64,000 nucleotides of DNA, from NCBI RefSeq assembly GCF_905220365.1, contig NC_061127.1:1-64000 (forward strand), in the 5' to 3' direction. The stretch comes from Vanessa cardui. Its lineage: Eukaryota > Arthropoda > Insecta > Lepidoptera > Nymphalidae. The translations under genes and the position numbers were made by a program. Below, piece after piece: positions 1 to 11,784 of this stretch. A model generated the notes under the pieces. That model was not told the origin of the DNA. It did not search any database and was given only the letters and a program-made list of their open reading frames with translations. The stretch's first letter is position 1; each line of letters starts with the position of its first letter.

Positions 1-3000
1 TTTAAATTTCGCGAAAACTTTATTTGTACTTTTTATTACAATTTAAGAGTAACGTGTAAGCGCGTAAAATAAATCACAGTGATAGAAAGAGTTTTAAATC
101 AGCTCCGCGCACAACATCGCCTCTGGACCTCGTCGATGTGAGACTAAGAAGGCTTTATTAAACTCTATATTTTAACAAATTGTAACGCAAAACAGTATTT
201 GGATCGATGAAAATATTTTTATATGTGAACACAGCTGTTCAATTGCTCTAAGGCTACACTTGTTTTTAACCGATAAACAGTTATTAATTCCTTTTACACA
301 CATTTTCCATCATTGTTAGCAAAATATATCAAAAATTGTTCACTATTGAAAAACTTTACTTTTTACTGATTAATTTATTATATTTTTTCTTCCATAATAT
401 CATTATGTGTGTCATAATAAATCTTGAATAGAAACTAGATTAATAATTACTACTAACGTGAAAGAAACTAGTGATTTTTCTCGAGCAAAATCAAATACGT
501 CACAAATTCTAACATTAGTAGTTTTATTATATTTCACAAAATGAACTTAACGTAAATTTAAAAACAGTATTCAGACACTTCACATAAAAAAACAACATCA
601 CAAATACCTTATTCGCGGGACTACAATGTGCAATAGATTTAGTAATCTGTGGCAAAGAAGTAGCGGGAAACGCGGCGTCCCCACTGCGATATAGCGAACG
701 GACTGGGCTTAGCTGGCCTCAAAGAAAATGAAACAGGCTTTGTACGTACATGTGGCCGTGTCTCTTGTACTACAAATTCGAACGTTAACAAAAAATGAAT
801 CGACGCTGACATAATAATGAATGAAAACACATTATTGCGGTACCGGCGGCTGCAACGAGAGCCCTATCGCGTGTTGAGTTTGGACATTCTTAACTATTAC
901 AACTTTTTGACATACTTATTGTATTGACTTGTCGGAGAATGAAATCTCGCTGTGATGCTATCGCGAATGGAATAACATTTACATATGATGTATGTAAATT
1001 ATTACACTTTGCTACTCGTTTTTACATTATTTCATACATATTATTGCAATATTTATTTCCATTTTTTTAAATATTTACTTATATTTATCGAATTAAACAG
1101 TTATGCTGAGTCATGTATATAAATTAAAATACAAAGATACACTTCTATAATAAAAATGAATATCAAATTTGGATAGTATAGTAAGTTGCTGTTGTAAATC
1201 TCAACCGGTTTATCTTATAGTTTTACGAAAGTTTAAGTAAACCACACTTCTCGTGTTAGTGATGCAAATCACATGACATTCATTGTACGAGTTATGCAAA
1301 TATTACCAATTTATATTTAATATATGTCGTTATATCGAAAAATAACATATAATTATTTGCGTACATGATGTCATTTACTGTAGAACCATGTAGTTTTCAG
1401 CATAGTATCTCAGACCATCATATACTTAACACCACGATAGCACTTCGTTAGCAGCAAAGCAACCAACAAAAGTATAGTAATGGACAATGCACTGCTTGGC
1501 AAGTTGACACCAAGTTCAGTTTGTATTATAAAATACACTTCAGTAAATGACCGAAGGCAAACAAGTGATGATAGTGAGGATGATGAAGCAAGAAGTTGCA
1601 TTTCATTGGCTGCCGACTTCTCTCTTAACCAGCGTAATATAGTAAGCCTCCGTACCAGATCGTGGGTGTTTCAATAGTCACGCATTAGATGACATCACGG
1701 TCCCTTGAGGAAAATAATGGCTAATGATGTAATCAATAGACTCAGCTGTTAATGTACACCAACACTGGAGCCGCTGAGAATAGCGAGACGATATTTCTTA
1801 CATACATTTATCGTACTATGAAATATGTATGTATCAGCATTTCTGTAACTTAACACCGCCTTCATTTTTGTCGAGCTTGCACGATTCATGTAACCGATGA
1901 GTATTAATGCACTCAAGTGTTATTAACTTAAGCCTTATAATTAGTAGTGAAACTAACGAAGCTGATTTTTACAAGAGTTAAGATTTGCTACGTTTCATTT
2001 ATGTAATATTTGTGTATTTTATTCCATTACCTCTCATAGGTAATTATCGTAAGATAATTATCAAGTAATATCTCCAAAAGAGAAAGACAGGCATTAACGG
2101 GGTCTGCAATGACGACTCAAACTCTGCAGTCTGCTGTTCACTGCCAGAACTTTTGGTTCTGGCAGTGAACAGTCTACTCTACTCTAGTCTGTTTCTGGTA
2201 AACATCACTCAAACCTCTAATATTAATAATTACTGAAGCAGGCTAGTTGTAAGACGCAGGTCCGATTACAACCACCAATATTTCTCTCTCGCTCATACTT
2301 CATAATAAAAGACTCATACCATTTAAGTCGCGTGTGTTCATTAAAATTAAATGAAAATAGAAACAAATGCAGGTAACCTTTTTAAGCTCAGTGTTGTATT
2401 TCATTGCGGTCTCTCACAGCAGGTACCACCATCTCGTGAGGACAAGAAAATGACGCGAACCGCTCGCTAGTTCGATCTATTTTCCGTCGTGTATTTGCCG
2501 TGAAATGGAAGATTATCGTGAGAATATTTTTTACTACGAGTCTATTCTTTATAAATGACATGAAATTGTTTATAGAACAAGTCGCTTAGGGAAAATTTAA
2601 ACAGTATTACTATAGCAACAATATATAAACAATATCAACTAAATCTGTTTGCGAATTTGGTGCAAATTATATGAGATGAAATTTACAACTGTATATAGCT
2701 CTAAATCACAATAATAGCGTTGACCACGATGCTACCTTCCCGCGCACGGGTAAGACGTTCGTTGAACTAGCGGTGCGAGCGTGGCGAACGCGTCTGTCTG
2801 TGAACACCGTCGAGACGCGACCCGCGGGCCGCCGGGTATCGTAGAAAGTGGGACGTAAGCTCATTGTTGAACGAAATTTCTAGGTTCGTAAGCGTTCTGA
2901 TAACGATGTTTAAATTTCCGCGTTCTACTGATAAGACTGTTAATTGTGTAATTGCTTTTAAAGTACTGTTTACACGGAAGCTCGGAGAATTCAACGTTTT

Positions 3001-5762
3001 TATAAATTTACATATACATTTGATACCCACGAAACAACAAATCGGTTCATCTCAATAGAACTTTTATTCCAAACCAGTGCTGCTTAACATTGAATAACAC
3101 TAAGATCTTATAAAATATCCCGATGCTGAGTAGAATACCCGGAGGGGAGGGAGTTAAATCGGGTGTTTTTGTCAAAAACAATAGCTTACCTGAGCAACAA
3201 ACATATTATTTTTGCGACTTGAAAACGATTGGCCGTCACGCAAAGCACACCTATGTATATAACGCTATTATCACGGAGCCAATAACCTATAGTTAACTTT
3301 TGTATGCAGCCTGCAAGCGACCTCGATTTTCATGTTCGCTGACCCAGCAACGTTCCTATTAATAACGCTTCTATTATACTGGGATGCATTCAAAGTATAT
3401 ATTCTTCATAATAGGTACTTACGGGCACATAAAGCACTAAAGAAAAACCAAAATATGCTTTGATAGCTGTTTACTGCGGTTTCATCCTCGATCATTTTAA
3501 TTAAACGTCTTGCCTACATATAATTTTGTCGCGGGAAATTATTACTTTAAATAACTTTTTTTTTTCAAAGTAAAATATTTATTGCGATTTGGGGTTGACG
3601 AGATCATCGCCACCACCCAAGCAAATACTTTTGAATCGCGATTTTGGAATTATTAGTGAGTGTTAATTGAGAGACAAACTTCAATCGAGTCGTTTTGATT
3701 CTAGATCATCTATCATCAGTCATAAACAAAACGCCAACTACCAAGAACCTACGACTCAGACGCGCACCGAGGGTGCCGAACCACCAGACAGATAGACAAA
3801 CAGACACTGATGTAACAACCAATTTAAAAAAATTCTATAGCTGTGCCACAAGATATATATTTTTACCAAATTTCATGATTATAGTGTAACGGGAGTAGGT
3901 ACTCTGTGATTAAATGAAAATGTGTGAGTACGAAGTGAGCTTATAGGGGAAAAACCCTTTACCTTTACAAGTGCAGAAAGACGTGAAGGGCCTCAAAGAC
4001 TTCTCGAAACTATCGAAGAGTTAACAAATAAAATTAGCATCTACAGGTCTGTTAAGACTCTAGAACGATCTTCAACCAAATGAAGATATAAAGTATAAGG
4101 ACTATTTGAACCTACACGTAGCAGGTACTTTAAGTTTTCAGTGGTGCTCACTAATTTATACATCTAGAGTTAAAAATAGTTAGAATGTTCATATGATTCA
4201 GTTAGCTGTATTTGTTATAATTTAGTGATTCGCTAATCTTTGGGTGGGCCAGCTACTACTGATAATACCTACAGCTGTTCGGTTATAGAGTGAATTGAAT
4301 ATACACTTTTAATAGACGAGATAATGGTCACCACATTTCTATATGCACGGCATCCAAGAGGAAAGTTTCCTCGATGATGACTTTTTACTCGTATGAACAT
4401 TAAAGGTATACAGGGCATATAACAAGCTAAACTTCAACACTCGTTGGGTCAGCGCCAACGGAATTAATATTGCATAATAAAACGACGCGTTACACGCTAC
4501 CGTCACCGCTGTAAATGCTGTTTTCTTTAATGTTCTTTTAACAGATCGATTTTCTAGTTCGCGCCCTTCGAAACCACAGCTTATTCTTAGAACATTTTTC
4601 TAGAGAACATGTTAAATTTTTTGGAATTATATTCATACTACGATCACAAGAAAACTTCGTTCGTTTACTTCATCTATTGAAATTTTTAATCGTTTCTTTT
4701 CTCAGGTGTAAATCGTAATAAATAGTCCAATAGCAAAGCACCACTGATTTATTCAACGAAAGCAAATTTTAGGGCTGTTCATATTTTTTGTATTTGATAA
4801 TTTTAAGAATAAATAATTAGGATTATGGACTTATTACAAGGCCCATTACGTAGATAGTATTACGTATGTAATAATAATACTTGTTTGTACTGTATAGTGT
4901 AAGGACTTAGTCTTGACTCAATAATAAAATAATATTTATAAATTATTCGTACATAACTTGATAATAATTTTAAATAATAATTTATTTTACTACTTTTAAA
5001 AATATATAGACCAGAATCAATTTTCCCGCCATTACGAGCATCAGTGACAGATAGTAGATACTCGTATACTTCATGCATCATGCTACCAGATGAAAAATAT
5101 ATTGTTTAATAGACAAAGTGACAGATACTCGTGTGTAATAAAAATATAATGATAATTCATATCATATTTAATATAAAGTATTACATTATAATTGAATCGA
5201 ACAATAGATAGTAAAAACAATTCTATATCATATAAATATTAAGGAAGTTATCAACTGGTCTAACTGACTGACAGACATTGTTATGACTCTTAGAATCATT
5301 CTTTCACGATTCACGCAAACTACTCGTTTTAAAATTCTGGTTTGAACCTTTAACGAAATTTATAATTTTATGACTGACATAAATAACAGACAACGTACGT
5401 CCATCTTCTTCTTATTTAAATAAACTAAATTTTATTTAGTCTAATTGTTCTAAAAAATGCCACCTATTTGGAAGTGCAAAACAAGACACAGATTCATCAT
5501 ACTAACATAATTGACATTATTTTTGTCTATGGCTCAAATAGTTTTATTTTTAAATGCTGTTTTAAATTGATTGAGATATTTTATTATATTTAATAAAATG
5601 TATACACAATTTAATTAATTGAAGTCATTAAAATGTATATTTGATAGGTTACTTAATGTTGTTATATTGTAGTTAGTTAATTTGAACGCAGGTGAAAGGA
5701 GGCCATTTTGATAACAATTTTAAGTTTGTGTCGCTCGTATAATCTATGGATTTAGTTCACTA
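1..5762. other. No gene supported: AT-rich 5' flank
   Basis: Short open frames occur on both strands (for example 639-830 minus, 2767-3030 minus, 3695-3889 plus), but none resembles a known protein or shows a splice pattern. A GC-richer patch lies at about 2740-2850. The stretch about 3750-3900 looks like decayed lepidopteran repeat. The last few hundred bases before 5763 should contain the eIF3b promoter, but I see no clear TATA box or initiator. Confidence 0.6.
2134..2172. repeat. Perfect 17-bp inverted repeat with 5-base loop
   Basis: The left arm 2134-2150 (CTGTTCACTGCCAGAAC) is exactly complementary to 2156-2172, with TTTTG between. The loop is short for a microRNA precursor. It may be a snap-back duplication. 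Confidence 0.85.
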
Positions 5763-5831
5763 ATGGCGTGTCTTCCGGTAACACACGTTATAACGTCAAA
5801 ATGGCAAAGAAAAAAGGCGACGAGAAAGTGA
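5763..5831 (+). other. Possible upstream ORF overlapping the eIF3b start
   Basis: An ATG at 5763, 38 bases before the eIF3b ATG and out of frame with it, opens a 22-codon frame that ends at TGA 5829-5831, inside the eIF3b coding sequence. Its context (ACTAATGG) has A at -3 and G at +4. If transcription starts upstream of 5763, ribosomes would meet it first, so it could reduce eIF3b translation. The transcription start is not visible, so the uORF may not be in the mRNA. Confidence 0.35.
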
Positions 5832-8800
5832 ATCAAACACCTCAAAGTGATAATGAGGAACAGAATTTTGACGAAGAGCCCAATTTTGAGGATCCCGAAG
5901 GATTCGTAGATGACATAACTGATGAGGGTAGGTAAATCTACTATTGCGAGGTTGGTCCGGCCATATGCGTCACCTACTACTTTAAGCATTTCTTTCGTGT
6001 TTTTTATGTTTTCAAAGTAATGTGAAATGGTGATGTTAACTTCTATATGGCGTTCAAGCGATTGGCTTCTAATGGTGTACTGAAAATGGTGACTTGAATA
6101 AACTTCATAACCTCACTTTGACGTTGCAGAACTGTTGGCAGACCTCTTGGAACAGAAGCCGAAGGAGTCCGACGGTTATGAAAATGTGATAATCGTCGAC
6201 GGTTGCCCCCAAGTCGGGCCCGAGCGCCTGGAAAAACTCCAGAGCGTAATTAATAAGATCTTTAGCAAGTTCGGGAAAATCGTCAACGAGTATTATCCAA
6301 CCACCGAAACCGGAGTCACAACGGGTTACATTTTCCTAGAATACAGCAATCCTCAAAATGCCGCGGAAGCTGTACAAGCCACTAATAATTGTAAATTAGA
6401 TAAACAACATACGTTTTTGGTGAACCTTTTCACCGATTTTAAAAAGTGAGTATCAATTAATTGTGTTCGTATTTTATATCATAGTAACTAAATTCGAACT
6501 AATAACATGATGCCCTTAAAATCAGAGAATGATTTAAACATAAAATATCATAACATAGTATGCTTTTAAACAAAACAGTGATGAGTGAATAAGTGATGAG
6601 TAATGATAACATTTCGTTGTTTGGTGTCGGCTTGTAATCGTTATCTTTAGTAATAATGGTAAAATGCATGTCATTAGTGTAATCATTAAACAACTCCAAC
6701 ACAAGTTGATACAGATGTTAATGTTGCAAACACATCTAGGTATTCAGATATTCCGAAAGAATGGGAGCCTCCAGCACCTCAGCCATTCAAAGTGCAGTCA
6801 GACCTGCAATGGTATCTCATGGACCCTGACGCATATGACCAGTTCCTTGTGGGCATTGGTACTGGGGTAGCACTACAAGTGTGGCAGAACACCTTACCAG
6901 AGCCTGTAGTGTTACAGGAGAGACCGGTAATATTCTACTACTAGTTTATATGTAGAGTTGGTCAAATACTAGAAATTCCATTAGAACAAACTTAATACCT
7001 ATAGCTCATAAAAAATATTAATTTAAATAATTGTATTAACTAACATGACTGTACTTTTACCGGTTCTTCTCGGTAGAATCTACTTTCCGAACCGGTGGTA
7101 GCTTCACTTAATTGTTATATGATGATTCGAAAGTGCTTGAAAAAGCCCTCTTTGATTCTGATTTTTAAGAAGGCATTTAATAAGATTTCTGGTATTTTAA
7201 TAATTTATTTTAATAGTTAAACAAAATTTAATTTTTATTAAATTGTAGTGTGGATATTGTTATTTACTTGTTTGTGTGTACATAAGATACTCCACTGCTA
7301 TTTGTCTAAATTAAGTAAATGAGTAAGCAACAGCTAGGTATACTTGCACACATTCAGTTAACATATAATATTGTATAATGATAGCAGATAATTTGTAGAT
7401 TTGTTAAATATTTTCTAATTTGTGTAGACATGATATTTTGAATGATTGATGATGAAATGTATGTGTGTGGTTTCAGAACTGGACGGAAACATATGCAGTA
7501 TGGTCACCACTTGGTACATATTTGGCTACATTCCATTGGCGAGGAGTGGCCTTATGGGCTGGCCCCAAGTTCAGTCAGTTTCAAAAGTTCTACCATCCCG
7601 AGGCAAGATTTATATCATTCTCACCATGTGAGAACTATATTGTCACCTTTTCACCAAACAGTGACAGAGGAGACGATAAGAAACTCATCATTTGGGATAT
7701 TAGGTAAATACATTTAACCTTACAGCTTTGATAATATAATTATTCTCAAACATGTTTTCTAAAAAAAAGTAAGTCTGTATTGAAACAAGCATATACATTT
7801 AGAGATAATGTTTGTGACATAATTAAGATGCTTTCTGACAACTGCAAAGTTAAACCTTTGGTACTTTAATAATAAAGTTGTTATGGAGTTCCTGCATTTT
7901 TGGCATTCAACAGTTTATATATCATAATTCAATTGGAATATATTTTATTTATTTATAATATGAATTGATGAAAATTTTTAATTAAAATGCAATGATTTTC
8001 ATTTTTATCCAACAGAACAGGACAGGAAAAGCGTTCATTCCCTCCACCCGAGGAATATGTCACATGGCCAATATTCCGCTGGAGTAAGGATGATCGTTTC
8101 TTTGCTCGATTGGGTGCTGACATGCTTTCAGTTTATGAGACCCCCAGTTTTGGTCTGCTAGATAAGAAATCAATTAAAATACCTGGTATTAGGTGAGTAA
8201 AACATCTCTTGAGTTCATTTTATAACAATAGTAGAAGATTCTAATTAATAATATTTTCAATTAATTTGAACTTTATTTTTTATTTTAAATAATAATTTAA
8301 AAATACTTCAACAATTTTACCTTTTCCAGAGACTTCTGTTGGTCACCAACTGACAATGTCCTAGCGTACTGGGTCGCTGAAGACAAGGACGTGCCTGCGC
8401 GTGTAACTCTTCTAGAACTCCCCAATCGCACTGAAATACGTTCTAAAAATCTTTTCTCTGTAGCTGACTGCAAAATACATTGGCAGAAGAGTGGTGATTA
8501 TCTCTGTGTCAAAGTAGACCGTTACTCCAAAGTAAAGAAAGACAAGAATGAAATTAAATACTCAGGAATGTACTACAACTTTGAAATATTCCATATGAGA
8601 GAAAAAGAGATTCCCGTCGACTCTGTTGAAATAAAGGAGCCGATACAAGCTTTTGCTTGGGAACCAATTGGCTCCAAGTTCTCTATTATCCACGGCGACG
8701 CTGCAAATAATTGTATTAGTTTCTACCAAGTGAACACCGGTCAAGCTCCAACACTGTTGAAGAAGCTAGACAGAACATTTAATCATCTATTCTGGTCTCC

Positions 8801-10844
8801 GATGGGCCAGTTCATTGTGTTAGCCAACCTTGGGCTCACTGGCGGAGCATTGGCCTTTGTGGACACCAATGACTTTACCATCATGAACATATCTGACCAT
8901 TATCAGGTATAATTTATGAGCGTCTTATTATTTATAAAATATTAATGAATGTTGTAATAAGTCCCAAAACATAATTTACACTTCAGTTTTTTTGATTATT
9001 TAATGTAGATTAACAAAATCTTAAACTGTTTTCTTTCTGAGGTATTTTTAATTAAAGTCTAGACTTCATAACATTAACTCTTTATTATTTTTGTGTTATA
9101 GACAAATATTTGTAACATAGTATATGAATTATTTACTGTAACACATTTGGCTTATTACAAGTATAATGAAGCATGACTTTGTTGTTGTAGGTATCGGGCA
9201 TAGAGTGGGATCCAACAGGTCGCTACGTCGTGACCGGAGTGTCGTCACTCAAGTGCAAGATGGACTGCGGATACTATCTATGGTCCTTCCAGGGCAAGAT
9301 CATTCGAAGGTAAAGGTTTCATTTTTATAAAAACTTTTATAAATTTGTTTACTTGTCAGACTGAGTAAGTCTTGAAATAAAACAAGCTATAACGGATTTG
9401 AATCGCTGACCTACCTGAGTCTACCACCACGAACACTGTAAAGTGCTCGAAACGTCGGGATGTTAAAAATAATTAATATACGCGACTCAAATCCGTTATA
9501 GCTTGTTTTATTTCAATGTGTAATCGCGAAAATTTAAGACAACTTTATGAGTAAGTCTTATTTCGTCAAGTAAAGACGAATCACAGATACTTTAAATTTC
9601 AACATAAAAATGTTATGTAAATAAATTAAATATGAATTCAAGTCTGACTTAATGACCTCTTGCGAATTGCAGAGTGATGAAGGAAGGCTTCGCCCAGTTC
9701 CTGTGGCGACCGCGGCCGCCCACTCTGCTGTCGGAGAAACAGCAGAAGGAGATTAAGAAGAACCTCAAGAAGTACTACTCGCAGTTCGAGTCCAAGGACC
9801 GCATGCGCAGCAGCAAGGCCTCCAAGGTGAGACTCCACACGAGTTTGGTTTGCTTTGTGGGTCGCGTCAGTTTGTTTGTGATTGATTCATAAGTTGTGAT
9901 CACTACCTTCGTTTATCTTTTTATTTTATAAACATTGAAATACATGCAATATATTATACTCCGTTATAGCTGGTAGCTTCACTTAATTGTTAAATGACGA
10001 TTCAAAAGTGCTTGTAAAAGCCCACTTGAATAAAGTATACTTTGATTTTGATTTTTTTTTTATACTCGGTTCAGTTCCTCTAAGATACATTGTGGGCACA
10101 CAATGTATCTTAACGCGGGGTTTTTTATAATTTAACGCATCGCGCTGTGCGTGTCGGGCGTTTTGTAATATATGATGTTTGGCGTCGCAGGAGCTGGTGG
10201 CGAAGCGCACGGAGCAGATGAAGAAGTACGTGGAGTACCGCGAGCTGAAGGCGCGCGAGTGGGCCGAGCAGAAGCCGCGCCGCCTCGAGCTGCGGAACTG
10301 TAAGCGCGCGCGCGTGTGGGAGTGTGCGTGTGTGTGTGTGGGAGAGTGTGTGTGTGAGTGTGTGTGGGTGTGTGTGTGTGGGAGTGTGCGCGTGTGGGAG
10401 TGTGTGTGTGGGAGTGTGCGCGTGTGGGTGTGTGTGTGAGTTTATGAGTTTATGATCGATAGCACACCTTGGGAATGATACGATCGCCTCCTGGCTATTT
10501 CATCTCATATTAAATTGTTTATTTATATAATACATAAGACAAACAAAAAAAAAACCCGCTGAGTTTCTTTCGCCGGTTCTTCTCAGGTCAGGGTATTTTC
10601 TTTCCGAACCGGTGGTAGTGTTTCAATTGACCATCAATAAGAAAGTGTAATGCTTCTATATTGAATAAAGATATTTGAGTTTGAGTGGGAGTGTGTGTGT
10701 GGGAGTGTGTGTATGCGTGTGGTCACTAATGGCGTCGTTTCCGTTGCAGATGTAGACACGGACGGTCTCGACACGGACCCGACGAACACTGTGGAGGAAG
10801 TTATAGAATTCTTTATCAAAGAGGAACAAACGGTCATCGAGTAG
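5801..10844 (+). CDS. eIF3b: Eukaryotic translation initiation factor 3 subunit b, ten exons, complete
   Basis: Exons join 5801-5927, 6130-6445, 6740-6926, 7477-7703, 8016-8192, 8330-8906, 9191-9309, 9673-9826, 10191-10299 and 10750-10844. All introns are GT-AG and every junction keeps frame, giving 695 residues, close to the fly protein as remembered. Residues 1-58 are acidic. An RRM follows at about 61-145 (RNP2-like VIIVDG, RNP1-like GYIFLEYS), which in this family binds eIF3a. From about 210 to 620 comes the WD40-type propeller, with family motifs such as SPLGTYLATFH, TFSPN, YETPSFGLLDKKS, DKDVPARVTL and RPRPPTLLS. The tail from 629 is a charged helix ending in EEVIEFF, the part that contacts eIF3i and eIF3g. 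The product is a cytoplasmic scaffold of eIF3 on the 40S subunit. The start ATG lies in AAAATGG, a good Kozak context, and gives the family-like acidic N-terminus. No disrupting change was seen. The neighbours are repeats, not genes. Confidence 0.96.
7057..7168 (+). repeat. Short retroposon fragment in eIF3b intron 3 (family C)
   Basis: The segment has the marks of a dispersed family seen several times here: CCGGTTCTTCTCGG, then TTTCCGAACCGGTGGTAG, then an AAGTGCTTG block, ending in a T-rich TTTGATTCTGATTTTT tail. CCGGTTC and GAACCGG can pair. The 5' part of the unit is missing. Confidence 0.6.
9374..9547 (+). mobile_element. Short Penelope-like element copy in eIF3b intron 7 with 12-bp target duplication
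   Basis: The 12-base sequence TGAGTAAGTCTT stands on both sides (9362-9373 and 9548-9559). The insert carries an inverted pair of 35-base arms, 9372-9406 and 9482-9516, differing at one position (the outer bases of the left arm fall in the duplication). Between them is a block with GTAAAGTGCTCGAAACGTCG. That block and the arms also end the larger Penelope-like copy at 27869-28560, which encodes GIY-YIG fragments, so I assign this insert to the same family. No coding sequence remains. Confidence 0.75.
9969..10058 (+). repeat. Family C retroposon 3' end in eIF3b intron 8
   Basis: It carries GGTAGCTTCACTTAATTGTT, then AAAAGTGCTTGTAAAAGCCC, then a GAATAAAGTATACTTTGATTTTGATTTTT tail of the kind that ends many lepidopteran retroposons. 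The 5' half is absent. Confidence 0.6.
10300..10440 (+). repeat. GT-rich microsatellite at the start of eIF3b intron 9
   Basis: Right after the exon 9 donor there are about 130 bases of (GT)n broken by GGGAGTGT and GCGCGT variants. A shorter tract with the same GGGAGTGTGTGTGT pattern returns at about 10685-10722. The stretch between holds a family C retroposon, so the tract may have been split by insertion. Confidence 0.85.
10553..10686 (+). repeat. Family C retroposon in eIF3b intron 9
   Basis: It reads CCCGCTGAGTTTCTTTCGCC, GGTTCTTCTCAGG, TTTCCGAACCGGTGGTAG, CAATAAGAAAGTGTAATG and ATTGAATAAAGATATTTGAG. It matches 18775-18904 almost base for base, so both belong to one young subfamily. An A-run precedes it. 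Confidence 0.75.
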
Positions 10845-10985
10845 TCGCCATACTCCGCACGTCTAGAGGTCGGGGGTAGCTCCGGCCTCCTCGATAGCCC
10901 GTCGCGGCCGGTTCCGACCGGTCCATTCGCCGGTTTTTAATCAGCAAAGATAACTTTTTAATAAACAGACAAACACCATCTGAAA
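10845..10985 (+). promoter_or_regulatory. eIF3b 3' UTR with poly(A) signal
   Basis: After the TAG at 10842-10844 there is a short GC-rich stretch and then a canonical AATAAA at 10960-10965, followed by an A/C-rich and T-rich segment. This fits a short 3' UTR cleaved near 10980. A longer alternative 3' end cannot be excluded. Confidence 0.6.
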
Positions 10986-11464
10986 GTTTTTTTGTACCGA
11001 TACCCCATAATACATATTATTATTATAGTCACAAATAATCGTCTACGGAGATATTATTCCCATTATGTTCAGTGTAAGATTTCGGTTTATAAATTATACA
11101 ATAGGTAATGTTTATAGAAACCATATTAAATTTATATGTTTCAAATGGATATTGGTCTTTTACTACCTGTAGTGTTTATTTTAAATATATATTTTCCATC
11201 AATACAAATTTGTTTTTATGGCCATGATGTGGATACGCTGTGAGGAGACTTGTACATATTTATTTGTACATTTTGTCCGTCCTCAAAAAACTGTCTTCAA
11301 AAAAGGAGAACTATCAATGAGACTGTTGTTTATGTTTGTCAAAGCTAGTGCTTCCCTTGGGGTTGGTTTGGTCCAGTAACCAGTTTTGCTAATGGTATTC
11401 ATAAGCGAACCATGTAAGTGTTAAATTTACATTAAGTATGTTTGCGATAAATGGATATATAATC
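10986..11464. other. No gene seen
   Basis: AT-rich sequence downstream of eIF3b. I see no open frame or recognised repeat. It may contain an extended eIF3b 3' UTR. The last 13 bases (11452-11464, TGGATATATAATC) are the left target duplication of the next SINE. Confidence 0.5.
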
Positions 11465-11771
11465 ATAAATTGAGAGTCGAGATGGCCCATTGGTTTGAAC
11501 GCGTGTATCTTAACCGATGATTACGGATTCAAACCCAGGCAGGCACCGATGATTCATGTGCTTAATTTGTCTTAATAATTCATCTCGTGCTCAGTGGTGA
11601 AGGAAAACATCGTGAGGAAACCTGCATGTGACAAATTTCACTGAAATTCTGCCACATGTGTATTCCACCAACTCGCATTGGAACAGCGAGGTGGAAAATG
11701 TTCCAAATCTTGTCCTCAAACGGAGAGGAGACCTTTAGTCCAGCCGTGGGAATTTACAGGCTGTTGTTGTT
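11465..11771 (+). mobile_element. tRNA-derived SINE (family A), full length with 13-bp target duplication
   Basis: The head has an A-box-like GATGGCCCATTGG and a B-box-like GGATTCAAACCC. The body carries the family blocks CATCTCGTGCTCAG, AACATCGTGAGGAAACCTGC, CACATGTGTATTCCACCAAC and GAATTTACAGGCTGTTGTTG. TGGATATATAATC is duplicated at 11452-11464 and 11772-11784. The family resembles the Metulj-type SINEs of butterflies, but that name is from memory. Confidence 0.9.
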
Positions 11772-11784
11772 TGGATATATAATC

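Noticed and set aside
9372..9516. Classical DNA-transposon MITE
   Set aside because: The arms look like terminal inverted repeats, but the sequence matches the terminus of the GIY-YIG-coding Penelope-like copy and the duplications are 12 and 14 bp, not of fixed length.
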